Shown: positions 1 through 8,131 of the stretch, one piece after another
Layout of the letters: the number at the start of each line of letters is the position of its first letter
Position numbering within the stretch: position 1 is the first letter of the stretch
The notes under the pieces: generated by a model
What the model was told of the DNA's origin: nothing
The model's database searches: none
The model's input: the letters and a program-made list of their open reading frames with translations, nothing else
Translations under genes and position numbers: made by a program
DNA from: an uncultured Clostridia bacterium
GTDB lineage: Bacteria > Bacillota > Clostridia > TANB77 > CAG-508
Assembly: GCA_934162365.1 (NCBI GenBank)
Contig: CAKPIK010000002.1
Coordinates: 1 to 64,000, forward strand
Reading direction: 5' to 3'
DNA: 64,000 nucleotides

Positions 1-280
1 ACCAACTTTAGAATTTGGGCTACTAAAATATTAAAAGAATATATGATAAAAGGTGTAGTTATGGATGATGAAAGATTGGGTAGAAAAATTGAATGCATTT
101 TTGCAATTTAATGGTAAAGAAATATTACACAGTGCAGGGAAAATATCGGCAAGTGTAGCAAAAGAATTAGCTTATAAAGAGTATGATAAATTTAAAGTTA
201 AACAAGATAAATTATATAAATCAGACTTTGACAATTTTTTAAATGAAACAAGAATGATAGAGAATGGAAGTGATAAATAA
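1..280 (+). pseudogene. RhuM-family protein remnant (internally deleted, 5' end outside window)
   Basis: Two RhuM-family segments lie in different frames. Bases 4-78 (frame 1) read NFRIWATKILKEYMIKG...DDERL, the conserved N-terminal half. Bases 65-277 (frame 2) read MKDWVEKLNAFLQFNGKEIL...KLYKSDFDNFL, the conserved C-terminus. As I recall the family (associated with pathogenicity islands, function poorly known), roughly 130 residues normally separate DDERL from MKDW. The join ATGATGAAAGATTG can encode both motifs in its two frames, which suggests deletion between short direct repeats. Frame 1 stops at 109-111. It is almost certainly non-functional. The upstream part is outside the window. Confidence 0.75.
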
Positions 281-429
281 TGGACATGTATCAAAAAAGA
301 AAAATCAGAGCAGAAAAGAAAAATAACAATCAAGAAGAAAAGTTAACTAAAGTCGTTCTTAACTGGTTGATTACGATTTATCCAAGAATAGGAGAAAACT
401 CCAATAAAATAAGTGATTGTGAGATTTAA
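280..429 (+). CDS. small basic protein of unknown function (49 aa)
   Basis: The ATG overlaps the stop of the RhuM remnant (TAATG). The product has a basic, charged N-terminus (MDMYQKRKIRAEKKNNNQEE) followed by a more hydrophobic part ending ISDCEI. I do not recognise a family. No Shine-Dalgarno stands out, though translational coupling to the upstream frame is possible. It may be a real small gene or another fragment of the decaying region. Confidence 0.3.
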   Translation: MDMYQKRKIRAEKKNNNQEEKLTKVVLNWLITIYPRIGENSNKISDCEI

Positions 430-573
430 TATCTTGCATGTTTAATATAAAAAAATGATAAAATAGACAAAAAATCATAAAAATGATTATTTTTAATGCA
501 AAAAGTAGTAGGAATTAGTAAGGTGATTACGCCACCTAATAATAAAAAATAATTTGAATACAGAGGTGATACT

Positions 574-1290
574 ATGATTAATAAACCTATTATAGGAGTG
601 ATAAGTAAACCAAATATTTTTTGTAGCGATAAATTATTTACATCACAATTTGTTTATGATGGTGTAAGAAATGCAGTATTAAAAAATGGAGGACTTGTTA
701 TAGGAATATTACCAACAAAAATATCTACTGTATTTTGTGATTCAGATGAAGTAGTAAATAAGTCTGATTTTTCACAATCTGAATTAGAAGATTTATATTC
801 ATTAATTGATAGATGCGATGGTATAATAATTCAAGGTGGTTTATCTAGTGATGCTTATGAAATAAAAGCAGCTAAGTATGCTATAGATAATGATATACCA
901 ATACTTGGAATATGTGCAGGATTTAATAATATTATTAGAGCAATGGGTGGCGAAGTTTTTTGTATTAATAATACAATTCATAATACTGAAGATGGTTCAA
1001 TAGTTCACAAAAATATAGTTAAAGAAAATACTTTGTTGTATGATATTTTAAAAAAGCAAGAAGTAGATGTTAATAGTATTCATACAATGTTTGCTAAGGA
1101 TGAAAATATTAAAAACATGAATATTTCAGCACATTCTAATGATGGATATGTTGAAGCAGTAGAAATAAAAGATAAAAAGTTTTGTTTAGGTATTAAATGG
1201 CATCCGGAATTAATGCTAGAAAATGAACAAATGAATAATATATTTAAATATTTTATAGATGTATGCAAAGGAGTTGATCCAAATGAATGA
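574..1290 (+). CDS. gamma-glutamyl-gamma-aminobutyrate hydrolase-type peptidase C26 (class I glutamine amidotransferase fold)
   Basis: This 238-aa cytoplasmic protein has the class I amidotransferase layout. IIQGG forms the oxyanion strand, GICAGFNN near residue 113 carries the nucleophilic cysteine in the nucleophile elbow, and IKWHPEL near residue 210 carries the catalytic histidine and glutamate. Such peptidases cleave gamma-glutamyl amides, as PuuD does in putrescine breakdown or in peptidoglycan- or folate-linked roles, and the true substrate cannot be read from sequence. The RBS GAGGTG lies 5-10 bases before the ATG. The stop overlaps the rbgA start by 8 bases, so the two are co-translated. 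A hairpin (AGGTG/CACCT, 521-537) lies in the leader. Confidence 0.8.
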   Translation: MINKPIIGVISKPNIFCSDKLFTSQFVYDGVRNAVLKNGGLVIGILPTKISTVFCDSDEVVNKSDFSQSELEDLYSLIDRCDGIIIQGGLSSDAYEIKAAKYAIDNDIPILGICAGFNNIIRAMGGEVFCINNTIHNTEDGSIVHKNIVKENTLLYDILKKQEVDVNSIHTMFAKDENIKNMNISAHSNDGYVEAVEIKDKKFCLGIKWHPELMLENEQMNNIFKYFIDVCKGVDPNE

Positions 1291-2182
1291 AAATAAAACT
1301 AATATAAACTGGTATCCAGGTCATATGGCGAAAACGAAGAGACAAATAGCTGAAGACTTAAAATTAATTGATGTAGTAATTGAAGTTTTAGATGCACGTA
1401 TTCCTGTTTCTAGCCAAAACCCAGATATGAGTGATCTAACAAAAAATAAGAAAAAAATATATATATTAAATAAATGTGATTTGGCCGACGAAAAAGAAAC
1501 CTTAAAATGGGAAAATAAATTTAGAACAACAAATTCTGCTGCAATCAGTTGTGATTCAAATTCAGGTAAAGGAATTAATAAAGTTGAGAAAACTATACTA
1601 AACTTAATGCAAGAAGAACAAGAAAAAAACAGCCAAAAGGGAAGAACTGGTAAGCCAATAAGAGTATTAGTTTTAGGAATTCCAAATGTAGGTAAATCTT
1701 CATTTATAAATAGAATTTCTAAAAAAACAACAATGGCAGTTGGAAATAAACCAGGTGTTACAAAACAAAAACAATGGATTAGATTATCAAATAATATTGA
1801 ACTACTAGATACCCCGGGTGTTTTATGGCCTAAATTTGAAAATGAAAAGGTCGCTCTTAACTTATCTTTTACAGGAACTATTAAAGATGAAATTTTACCT
1901 AAAGTAGAAATAGCATATAGATTATTAAAATTTTTAATTGAAAACTATAAGTATAATGTTTTAGAAAGATATAAATTAGATGAAGATGTAATTCAAGAAA
2001 TATTAAATAGTGACAACCCAGAAAACTTTAAAATTTATGACATAATGTGCTTAATAGGTAAAAAAAGAGGATGCATTGTATCTGGTGGAAATGTTGATGA
2101 CGATAAAGTATCAAATATAATATTAGATGATTATAGAACAGGAAAATTAGGAAATATAACATTAGAAAAGGTGGAAAAATAA
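1283..2182 (+). CDS. rbgA: ribosome biogenesis GTPase RbgA (YlqF)
   Basis: This circularly permuted GTPase assists late assembly of the 50S subunit. The product begins MNENKTNINWYPGHMAKTKR, the family's N-terminal signature. The G motifs come in permuted order: NKCD (G4) near residue 65, then GIPNVGKSSF (G1), then DTPG (G3). I chose ATG 1283 because AAAGGAG (1267-1272) precedes it at good spacing. An upstream in-frame ATG at 1259 lies inside the preceding gene. It overlaps the amidotransferase gene by 8 bases, and mrnC follows with no gap. Confidence 0.93.
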   Translation: MNENKTNINWYPGHMAKTKRQIAEDLKLIDVVIEVLDARIPVSSQNPDMSDLTKNKKKIYILNKCDLADEKETLKWENKFRTTNSAAISCDSNSGKGINKVEKTILNLMQEEQEKNSQKGRTGKPIRVLVLGIPNVGKSSFINRISKKTTMAVGNKPGVTKQKQWIRLSNNIELLDTPGVLWPKFENEKVALNLSFTGTIKDEILPKVEIAYRLLKFLIENYKYNVLERYKLDEDVIQEILNSDNPENFKIYDIMCLIGKKRGCIVSGGNVDDDKVSNIILDDYRTGKLGNITLEKVEK

Positions 2183-2596
2183 ATGGAAGAAATAGATGTA
2201 AACCAAATGTCTCCACTTACATGGGCATATATGGGAGATTGCATTTATGAAAAATATATAAGAGAATATTTGGTAACAAATACAAAATATAAACCACATA
2301 AATTGCATATAGAAGCAACAAAACTTGTAAAAGCTTCCGCACAAGCATATATATTACAAGAACTAGAAAATGAACTTTCTGACGACGAAAAAGAAATTGT
2401 TAGAAGAACAAGAAATACAGAAAATCATCACTTACCTAAAAATGCAACAGTACAAGAATATATGTATGCAACAGCATTTGAAGGATTAATAGGATATTTA
2501 TATTTAACAAAACAAAAAGAAAGATTAGAAGAAATACTAAAAAAATCCCTAGAAATAAAAAATGATTTGATGACAGGACAAAAAACAGTCATTTAA
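2183..2596 (+). CDS. mrnC: Mini-ribonuclease 3
   Basis: This 137-aa RNase III-like domain lacks a double-stranded-RNA-binding domain. In Bacillus the enzyme matures 23S rRNA ends. The motifs LTWAYMGDCIYE (residues 11-22), RRTRNTENHHLPKNA and TAFEGLIGYLYL are the family's conserved blocks, with the catalytic Asp in GDCIYE and Glu in AFEGLIG. The ATG follows the rbgA stop directly, with AAAAGGTGG 10 bases upstream, so it is coupled to rbgA. The pairing of a 50S assembly GTPase with an rRNA-processing nuclease is coherent. Confidence 0.92.
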   Translation: MEEIDVNQMSPLTWAYMGDCIYEKYIREYLVTNTKYKPHKLHIEATKLVKASAQAYILQELENELSDDEKEIVRRTRNTENHHLPKNATVQEYMYATAFEGLIGYLYLTKQKERLEEILKKSLEIKNDLMTGQKTVI

Positions 2597-2640
2597 TTGC
2601 TAATATATATAAAAGACCCAAATAATGAGCCATTGGTCAA
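2595..2640 (+). repeat. imperfect direct repeat, copy A (with decayed tRNA 5' part)
   Basis: 46 bases that align without gaps to 3251-3296 (37 of 46 identical; first 18 bases exact). The second copy spans the -10 region and the first 14 bases of tRNA-Glu, so this copy is a decayed tRNA 5' fragment with its promoter -10. It marks the left edge of the island at 2641-3250. Confidence 0.6.
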
Positions 2641-2680
2641 TTACATTTGTAAATTTTTGTAAAAAATTTTTAAGAGAGTG

Positions 2681-2709
2681 TTGACGAAGTATACATAATG
2701 TGCTATAAT
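2681..2709 (+). promoter_or_regulatory. sigma-A promoter of the small island
   Basis: TTGACG, a 17-base spacer and TATAAT. A small GNRA-type hairpin (ACCTG-GAAA-CAGGT, 2719-2732) follows in the 5' leader of the 2759 gene. Confidence 0.75.
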
Positions 2710-2758
2710 AGTTGAGCAACCTGGAAACAGGTGAGTAATTTAATAGGAGTGTTGACCT

Positions 2759-2968
2759 ATGTCAAAAGGATTGTTTGGCTCAGTTAAAACCTCATACCAT
2801 AATTCCGGTGAGGTAAATAAAGAGGTTAAGTCTGAGAAAAGCGGTACCTATCGCGATTTTGACATTTACGGAGATCATGAAGAAAAAATCTTCAAAAATG
2901 GAGAGGCCTTTAAAAAGGACAGCGATGGTGTTTACCGTGATAAAAACGGAAAGAAAATGACAGATTAA
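2759..2968 (+). CDS. small hydrophilic protein of unknown function (69 aa), island gene 1
   Basis: I do not recognise this protein. It has no signal peptide or membrane segment and is rich in Lys, Asp, Gly and Ser (SGTYRDFDIYGDHEEKIFKN, DGVYRDKNGKK). Codon use differs clearly from neighbours, with many C- and G-ending codons (GCC, GGC, TCC), indicating a foreign origin. RBS TAGGAG (2744-2749) precedes the ATG by about 9 bases. A second small gene follows 12 bases later, and both are framed by the direct repeats at 2595 and 3251. Confidence 0.75.
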   Translation: MSKGLFGSVKTSYHNSGEVNKEVKSEKSGTYRDFDIYGDHEEKIFKNGEAFKKDSDGVYRDKNGKKMTD

Positions 2969-2980
2969 GGAGGCATCAAT

Positions 2981-3145
2981 ATGGCAGACAAAGGACTTCC
3001 GAACCAGGGAACAATCAAACAGGTTGAACAGACGTCGTATAGCGATGGAAAGTATACCTATGTTACCGAAACAGTCAGAACCGAGAAGGCGAATGGCGAA
3101 AAGGACACATACCAGACAAAGTATGTGGAGAAGGTCAAGAAGTAA
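2981..3145 (+). CDS. small charged protein of unknown function (54 aa), island gene 2
   Basis: The ORF starts ATGGCAGACAAAGG after the RBS AAGGAGG (2968-2974). The product MADKGLPNQGTIKQVEQTSY... ends KYVEKVKK and contains a Tyr/Thr-rich stretch (YSDGKYTYVTETVRTEK). No family is recognised. Codon use is again G+C-rich compared with the surrounding chromosome (AAC, CAG, GTC, ACC), as in the 2759 gene, so the pair was probably acquired together. Confidence 0.65.
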   Translation: MADKGLPNQGTIKQVEQTSYSDGKYTYVTETVRTEKANGEKDTYQTKYVEKVKK

Positions 3146-3157
3146 CTTCTAACGAAG

Positions 3158-3183
3158 AGAGCAGTCAAATGGCTGCTCTTTTT
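3158..3183 (+). terminator. intrinsic terminator of the island
   Basis: Stem AGAGCAG/CTGCTCT with an 8-base loop, followed by TTTTT. It closes the two-gene unit. Confidence 0.8.
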
Positions 3184-3233
3184 GTATGAAAAAAATAGTA
3201 CCTAAAATAAGGAAAGAAAGTTACATCTAAATA

Positions 3234-3262
3234 TTGACAAAGCTGAAAAAAATTGCTAATAT
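3234..3262 (+). promoter_or_regulatory. tRNA-Glu promoter
   Basis: TTGACA, a 17-base spacer and TAATAT, about 20 bases before the tRNA. The -10 lies inside repeat copy B. Confidence 0.75.
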
Positions 3263-3296
3263 ATATAAGTACCAAAAATAATGGCCCCTTGGTCAA
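3251..3296 (+). repeat. imperfect direct repeat, copy B
   Basis: Partner of 2595-2640. It contains the -10 box and the first 14 bases of the intact tRNA-Glu. Confidence 0.6.
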
Positions 3297-3357
3297 GCGG
3301 TTAAGACGCCACCCTCTCAAGGTGGAATCATGGGTTCGATTCCCGTAGGGGTCACCA
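3283..3357 (+). tRNA. tRNA-Glu (anticodon CTC)
   Basis: A complete cloverleaf with encoded CCA. The acceptor stem GGCCCCT pairs with AGGGGTC. The anticodon stem CCACC/GGTGG carries the loop CTCTCAA, giving CTC. The T-arm contains GGTTCGATTCC. It is followed by a long terminator hairpin. Confidence 0.93.
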
Positions 3358-3365
3358 AATTAAAG

Positions 3366-3409
3366 AGAATAATTAATAGTAAAAATAAACTATTAATTAT
3401 TCTTTTTTT
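3366..3409 (+). terminator. tRNA-Glu terminator
   Basis: A 15-bp inverted repeat (AGAATAATTAATAGT and its complement) followed by seven T residues. Confidence 0.85.
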
Positions 3410-3490
3410 ATAAAATAAAAATGAATAATATATTGCCATTTTTTGTAAGTTAATATATAATGTAAAAAAAACTAAAAGGAGACTATTATT

Positions 3491-5176
3491 ATGAGTGATA
3501 AAAACTATGAGTATAATAAAGCAGTGAAGATTAATACAATAAAAGAATTGATGGATTTGGCAGAAAAGGAAGACGGAAGTAAAATTGCTTTTGAATATAG
3601 GAATGAAAAAGATAAATCAAAAATAGAAACAGTTACATATAAAGAATTTCAGTATGATACATATTATTTAGGAACAGCGTTAACTCAATTAGGATTAAAT
3701 AAAGAACATATTGCTGTTATAGGGGAAAATAGTTATAAATGGTTAACAGTTTATTTAACAGTATTAAAAAGTGATGGTGTTTTAGTACCAATAGATAGAG
3801 AATTACCAGAAAAAGATATAATAAATATACTAAAAAGTAGTGATAGTGAAGTACTGTTTTATTCAGAAAAATATGAAAAATATATAGAAGATTTTAAGAA
3901 AGAATTACCAAATATAAAATATTTTATAGGGTTTGACAAGGAAGAAAATTTTGAAAATGTACTTTCTTATCAAAAAATAATGAAACTAGGAAGAGAAAAG
4001 TACGAAGCAGGAGATCAATCTTATACAAATATAGAACATAAAGATACTAACATATTAAAATTATTGGTATATACATCAGGAACAACAGGAGATCCAAAGG
4101 GAGTAATGCTTACAGAACATAATTTAGTAAGTTGTGTTTATTATGGACTACAAGTTGCAGAAATAAAAACTAAATGTTTATCTGTGCTACCATATCATCA
4201 TACATACGAAGCAGTAGCAGGAATTTTAGTGGCACTACATAAACATGCAACAATATGTATAAATGACAGCTTAAAAAATGTATTAAAAAATTTACAGTTG
4301 TATAAGCCAGATTATATATATTTAGTCCCAGCATTTACAGAAGTATTTTATAAAAATATATGGGGAACTGCAAAAAAAGAAGGAAAAGAAGCTGGACTAA
4401 AATTTTTAATAAAATTAAGCAATGCTTTAAGAAAAATAGGAATTGATTTAAGAGGAAAATTATTTAAATCAATACATTCTGCATTCGGTGGAAATTTAAA
4501 GGAAATTGTATGTGGTGGTGCACCAATAAGACCAGAAATAGGAAAATTCTTTAATGATATAGGCGTAATGCTATTAAATGGATATGGAATTACTGAATGC
4601 TCACCTCTTGTTAGTGTAAATAGACCTAAGTTTAATGATTCTTCAACAGTAGGAGTAATACTTCCATGTTGTGAAGTTAAAATAGAGAATCCAAATGATG
4701 AAGGTGACGGAGAAATTTGGGTAAAAGGTGACATTGTTATGATGGGGTATTACAAAGATAAAGAAAAGACAGAAAAGGTATTAAAAAATGGATGGTTTAA
4801 TACAGAAGATTATGGAAAAGTAAATGAAAAAGGGCAATTAGTAATTAATGGCAGAAAGAAAAACGTAATAGTATTAACAAATGGAAAAAACGTATATCCA
4901 GAAGAAATTGAAAATTATATATTAAGAATACCTTATGTTCAAGAAACAATAGTTAAATCTGTAAAAAATGATATAAAACAAGAAGTAGCACTATGCGCAG
5001 AAGTATATCTAAATTCAGATAAAGTAAAAGAACTAGAAATAGATGATGTAGAAGAACAGCTAAAAAAAGATATTTTTAAAGCAACAAAAGAGTTACCTTC
5101 ATATAAACATATTCAAAAAATTGAAATAAGAAAAACAGAATTTAATAAGACAACAACAAATAAAATAAAAAGATAA
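3491..5176 (+). CDS. AMP-dependent long-chain acyl-CoA synthetase/ligase
   Basis: This 561-aa adenylate-forming enzyme activates a carboxylic acid, probably a fatty acid, through acyl-AMP to acyl-CoA. The P-loop-like motif YTSGTTGDPKGVM lies at about residues 193-205. LNGYGITECSPLVS is the A5 motif, and GWFNTEDYGK and INGRKKNVIVLTNGKNVYPE are the hinge and A8 motifs. The C-terminus carries a lysine-rich end (TEFNKTTTNKIKR) that fits the A10 lysine. No carrier-protein domain follows. The RBS AAAGGAG is 10 bases upstream. The gene stands alone between the tRNA terminator and a terminator at 5183, so the physiological substrate is undefined. Confidence 0.85.
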   Translation: MSDKNYEYNKAVKINTIKELMDLAEKEDGSKIAFEYRNEKDKSKIETVTYKEFQYDTYYLGTALTQLGLNKEHIAVIGENSYKWLTVYLTVLKSDGVLVPIDRELPEKDIINILKSSDSEVLFYSEKYEKYIEDFKKELPNIKYFIGFDKEENFENVLSYQKIMKLGREKYEAGDQSYTNIEHKDTNILKLLVYTSGTTGDPKGVMLTEHNLVSCVYYGLQVAEIKTKCLSVLPYHHTYEAVAGILVALHKHATICINDSLKNVLKNLQLYKPDYIYLVPAFTEVFYKNIWGTAKKEGKEAGLKFLIKLSNALRKIGIDLRGKLFKSIHSAFGGNLKEIVCGGAPIRPEIGKFFNDIGVMLLNGYGITECSPLVSVNRPKFNDSSTVGVILPCCEVKIENPNDEGDGEIWVKGDIVMMGYYKDKEKTEKVLKNGWFNTEDYGKVNEKGQLVINGRKKNVIVLTNGKNVYPEEIENYILRIPYVQETIVKSVKNDIKQEVALCAEVYLNSDKVKELEIDDVEEQLKKDIFKATKELPSYKHIQKIEIRKTEFNKTTTNKIKR

Positions 5177-5182
5177 TAATAT

Positions 5183-5206
5183 AGAGCACTTTATTTGAAG
5201 TGCTCT
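5183..5206 (+). terminator. hairpin after acyl-CoA synthetase
   Basis: Stem AGAGCACTT/AAGTGCTCT with a 6-base loop. The T-tract is weak (ATTGCTATTTATT). Confidence 0.6.
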
Positions 5207-5207
5207 A

Positions 5208-5236
5208 TTGCTATTTATTGGTTTAAATGTTAAAAT
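5208..5236 (+). promoter_or_regulatory. prmC promoter, probably giving a leaderless mRNA
   Basis: TTGCTA, a 17-base spacer and TAAAAT. The ATG of prmC begins 7 bases after the -10, so transcription would start at about the start codon. No Shine-Dalgarno is visible. Confidence 0.45.
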
Positions 5237-5242
5237 GTATAT

Positions 5243-6070
5243 ATGAAAATAAAAGAAATGATAGAGTATGGAAAAAATAATTTAATAAAAAGAGAAGATG
5301 CATATATATTATCAAAAATGCTTGCAAAACATTTTCTTAAAGTAGATGATACTTATTTAATTGCTAATGGAGATGAAGAAGTAAAACCATTTATTTTTGA
5401 TTTCTTTCAGTCAGCTATTCAATTATTAGATAATGGAATGCCAATACAATACATTACTAATAAACAAGAATTTATGGGATTAAGTTTCTATGTAGATGAA
5501 AATGTTTTAATTCCTCAACCAGATACAGAGATATTGGTTGAAGAAGTCCTTAATAAGATTAATAAGCAAGATAAAATATTAGATTTGTGCACTGGAAGCG
5601 GGGCCATAGGAATATCTTTGGCAAAGAATACAGAGAATGTAAAAATATATATGTCTGATATATCTGAAAAAGCATTAGAAATTGCACAAAGAAATATAAA
5701 CAAAAATAAAGTTGAAGAAAAGTGCGAGCTTGTTACTTCAGATATGTTTGAAAATATATATAGCAAATATGATATCATTGTTTCAAACCCACCATATATT
5801 GAATCAGAAGAAATAAAAATTTTACCTAAAGAAGTACGAAATGAACCTATAATTGCATTAGACGGTGGATTTGATGGATTAGACTTTTATAGAATAATAG
5901 CAAATGAAGCATATAAATATCTAAAAGAAGATGGTATTTTAGCTTTAGAAATTGGATACAATCAAAAAGAAAAAGTAATAGATTTACTAAATAAAACAGG
6001 AAAATATAAAGATATATATTGTAAAAAAGATTTAGGCGGAAACGATAGAGTAGTTATTGCAACAATATAG
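5243..6070 (+). CDS. prmC: peptide chain release factor N5-glutamine methyltransferase
   Basis: PrmC (HemK) methylates the Gln of the GGQ motif in release factors 1 and 2 using S-adenosylmethionine. The 275-aa product has an N-terminal helical domain and then a Rossmann methyltransferase domain. LDLCTGSGAIGISLA (near residue 113) is the SAM-binding loop and NPPY (182-185) is the catalytic motif that holds the target amide. GFDGLDFYR follows as in the family. It lacks a Shine-Dalgarno, consistent with leaderless translation from 5243. prfA is not adjacent, and whiA follows 12 bases later. Confidence 0.93.
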   Translation: MKIKEMIEYGKNNLIKREDAYILSKMLAKHFLKVDDTYLIANGDEEVKPFIFDFFQSAIQLLDNGMPIQYITNKQEFMGLSFYVDENVLIPQPDTEILVEEVLNKINKQDKILDLCTGSGAIGISLAKNTENVKIYMSDISEKALEIAQRNINKNKVEEKCELVTSDMFENIYSKYDIIVSNPPYIESEEIKILPKEVRNEPIIALDGGFDGLDFYRIIANEAYKYLKEDGILALEIGYNQKEKVIDLLNKTGKYKDIYCKKDLGGNDRVVIATI

Positions 6071-6082
6071 AAAGGAATTGAG

Positions 6083-6724
6083 ATGTCATTTGCAAGTAAC
6101 TTAAAAGATGAATTATTATCATTAAAAATGTGGGATACCAATGCACAAATGAAACAAGATGAACAAATTGCAAGATTATGTATAAGAGAAGCCTTTATTA
6201 AATCTGGTTCTATGAATGACCCAAATAAAAAATATCATTTGCAAATAATGTTTAGAACTAAAAAGAAAGCAGAAGAAATGCAAAAGCTACTTGAAAATTT
6301 TTATATCCATCCAAGAATAATAAAAAAAGAAAATAATTATATGTTATATCTAAAAGATGGAGAAGAAATATCACAATTTCTTGCATTAATTGGAGCCAAT
6401 AACACAGTTTTGAAATTTGAAGAGATACGAGTAATAAAAGAAAAAAGAAATGATATAAATAGATTAGTAAACTGCGAAACAGCAAATTTAAATAAAACAA
6501 TAAATGCAGCAGTAAAACAAATAGAAGATATAAAACTTATAAAAACCAAAGGAAAGTTTGCAGCCTTACCAGAAAACTTGCAAGAAATAGCAGATTTAAG
6601 AATTAAAAATCCAGACTTGTCATTAGTAGAACTAGGAAAATTATTAAAAGAACCAATAGGAAAATCAGGAGTTAACCATAGACTAAAAAAAATCTCAACA
6701 ATAGCAGAGGAATTAGAAAAATAA
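6083..6724 (+). CDS. whiA: WhiA-like DNA-binding regulator, short form lacking the first LAGLIDADG repeat
   Basis: WhiA normally has about 310 residues: two homing-endonuclease-like LAGLIDADG repeats plus a C-terminal helix-turn-helix. This product has 213. After a short N-terminus (MSFASNLKDELLSL), CIREAFIKSGSMNDPNKKYH matches the second repeat of the family. Then come FLALIGANNTVLKFEE, the very conserved NRLVNCETANLNKTINAA and a helix-turn-helix ending GKSGVNHRLKKI. The first repeat (about 100 residues) is absent with no frame disruption. WhiA influences cell division and chromosome segregation in Gram-positive bacteria. RBS AAAGGAATTGAG precedes the ATG. The stop is followed at once by hemW. 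Confidence 0.88.
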   Translation: MSFASNLKDELLSLKMWDTNAQMKQDEQIARLCIREAFIKSGSMNDPNKKYHLQIMFRTKKKAEEMQKLLENFYIHPRIIKKENNYMLYLKDGEEISQFLALIGANNTVLKFEEIRVIKEKRNDINRLVNCETANLNKTINAAVKQIEDIKLIKTKGKFAALPENLQEIADLRIKNPDLSLVELGKLLKEPIGKSGVNHRLKKISTIAEELEK

Positions 6725-6725
6725 A

Positions 6726-7841
6726 ATGAAAAATATAGGAATTTATATACATATTCCATTTTGTAAGAAAAAATGTGATTATTGCGATTTTATATCTTAC
6801 TGTAATAAAGATGAATATATTAGGCAATATATTGAAACTTTAAAAAAAGAGATAGAAACTGAATTGCAAAAAGATAAATACAATATAAAAACAATTTATA
6901 TAGGAGGCGGTACGCCTTCTTATATTAATTCTAAATATATTTTAGAATTGCTAGATACTATTAATAATAATTCTTACAAAATTGAAAATGCGGAAATAAC
7001 AATTGAACTAAATCCAGGTACGGTTACAGAGAAAAAATTAGAAGACTATAAAAAAGCAGGAATTAATAGATTAAGTATAGGACTTCAAGAAACACATAAT
7101 GATTTATTAAAACAAATAGGCAGAATCCATACTTATGAAGAGTTTTTGGATACATATAATTTGTCAAGAAAATTAGGATTTGAAAATATAAATGTGGACT
7201 TAATGATTGGACTTCCAAAGCAAAGAATACAAGATATAAAAGAAAACCTAGAAAGAATAATAAAATTAAATCCAGAACATATCAGTGTATATTCGTTAAT
7301 ATTAGAAGAAAATACACCGCTTTACGAAAAATATATAAATAAAGAGATTGAGTTGCCAAGCGAAGAATTAGAAAGAAATATGTATTGGTATGTAAAAAAT
7401 ACATTAGAACAAAATGGATATATACACTATGAAATATCAAACTTTGCAAAACCTAGTTATGAATCAAAACACAATTTAGACTGCTGGAATCAAAAAGAAT
7501 ATTTAGGTTTTGGATTAGCAGCACATTCGTATATAAATGGAACAAGATATTCTAATGAAGTAGGTAGTGAGAATAAATTTGAAAAACTTATAAAAGTAAT
7601 TCATGAAAAACAAGAAATAGCAGATATGCAAAAAGAATATATGCTACTAGGACTTAGAAAGATAAAAGGAGTTAGTATTCAAGAATTTAAAAATAAATTT
7701 GGAGAAAACCCAATATTCTTATTTAGAAATGAATTAAATAAACTCTCAAAAGAAAACCTAATTTTAATTGATGGAGACCATATAAAATTAACCAATAAAG
7801 GACTAGACCTTGCCAATCTAGTATGGGAAGAATTTGTATAG
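6726..7841 (+). CDS. hemW: radical SAM family heme chaperone HemW
   Basis: This 371-aa protein resembles oxygen-independent coproporphyrinogen III oxidase and is assigned to the heme-chaperone subgroup. The iron-sulfur motif is CKKKCDYC (Cys13, Cys17, Cys20), and IYIGGGTPSYI follows as the SAM-binding glycine motif. Further HemW-like blocks are INRLSIGLQETHNDLL and HYEISNFAKP. It begins one base after the whiA stop, so it is translationally coupled. Proteins of this subgroup bind heme and were long misannotated as HemN. No other heme gene is visible here. Confidence 0.88.
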   Translation: MKNIGIYIHIPFCKKKCDYCDFISYCNKDEYIRQYIETLKKEIETELQKDKYNIKTIYIGGGTPSYINSKYILELLDTINNNSYKIENAEITIELNPGTVTEKKLEDYKKAGINRLSIGLQETHNDLLKQIGRIHTYEEFLDTYNLSRKLGFENINVDLMIGLPKQRIQDIKENLERIIKLNPEHISVYSLILEENTPLYEKYINKEIELPSEELERNMYWYVKNTLEQNGYIHYEISNFAKPSYESKHNLDCWNQKEYLGFGLAAHSYINGTRYSNEVGSENKFEKLIKVIHEKQEIADMQKEYMLLGLRKIKGVSIQEFKNKFGENPIFLFRNELNKLSKENLILIDGDHIKLTNKGLDLANLVWEEFV

Positions 7842-7847
7842 CAAGTG

Positions 7848-7876
7848 TTGACAAAATAAAAAAAACAATATACAAT
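7848..7876 (+). promoter_or_regulatory. tyrS promoter
   Basis: TTGACA, a 17-base spacer and TACAAT, just after the hemW stop, upstream of the T-box leader. Confidence 0.8.
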
Positions 7877-7883
7877 ATTTACA

Positions 7884-8111
7884 ATTAAATTTTGTTATGT
7901 TTTAAAAAGAAACTTAGTAGTAATTTAAAGTAGCTTGTAAAGAGAGATAATGGTTGGTGAGAATTATTAAGCATTAAATTATGAATTACAATTCTTATAG
8001 TAACAAACGTAAGTAAGAAAAAATAAGGTAATACTATAAAAGTATTATGAATAAAGGTGGTACCACGGGTAGCTAGTCTCGTCCTTTAATAAGGATGAAC
8101 TAGCTATTTTT
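7884..8111 (+). promoter_or_regulatory. T-box riboswitch (tyrosine) with transcription terminator
   Basis: The leader contains the near-universal T-box sequence AAAGGTGGTACCACGGG (about 8054-8069). It is followed by a terminator stem (TAGCTAGT...ACTAGCTA, 8069-8107) and a T-run. Stem I lies around 7935-8010. A TAC triplet near 7985 in an internal loop is the plausible tyrosine specifier. Uncharged tRNA-Tyr binding should favour the antiterminator and permit tyrS expression. Confidence 0.88.
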
Positions 8112-8131
8112 GTTAAAGGGAGGAATTAAAA

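Noticed and set aside
2621..2660. A second tRNA gene after mrnC
   Set aside because: Only the 5' part resembles tRNA-Glu. No anticodon or T-arm follows, so it is recorded as a repeat.
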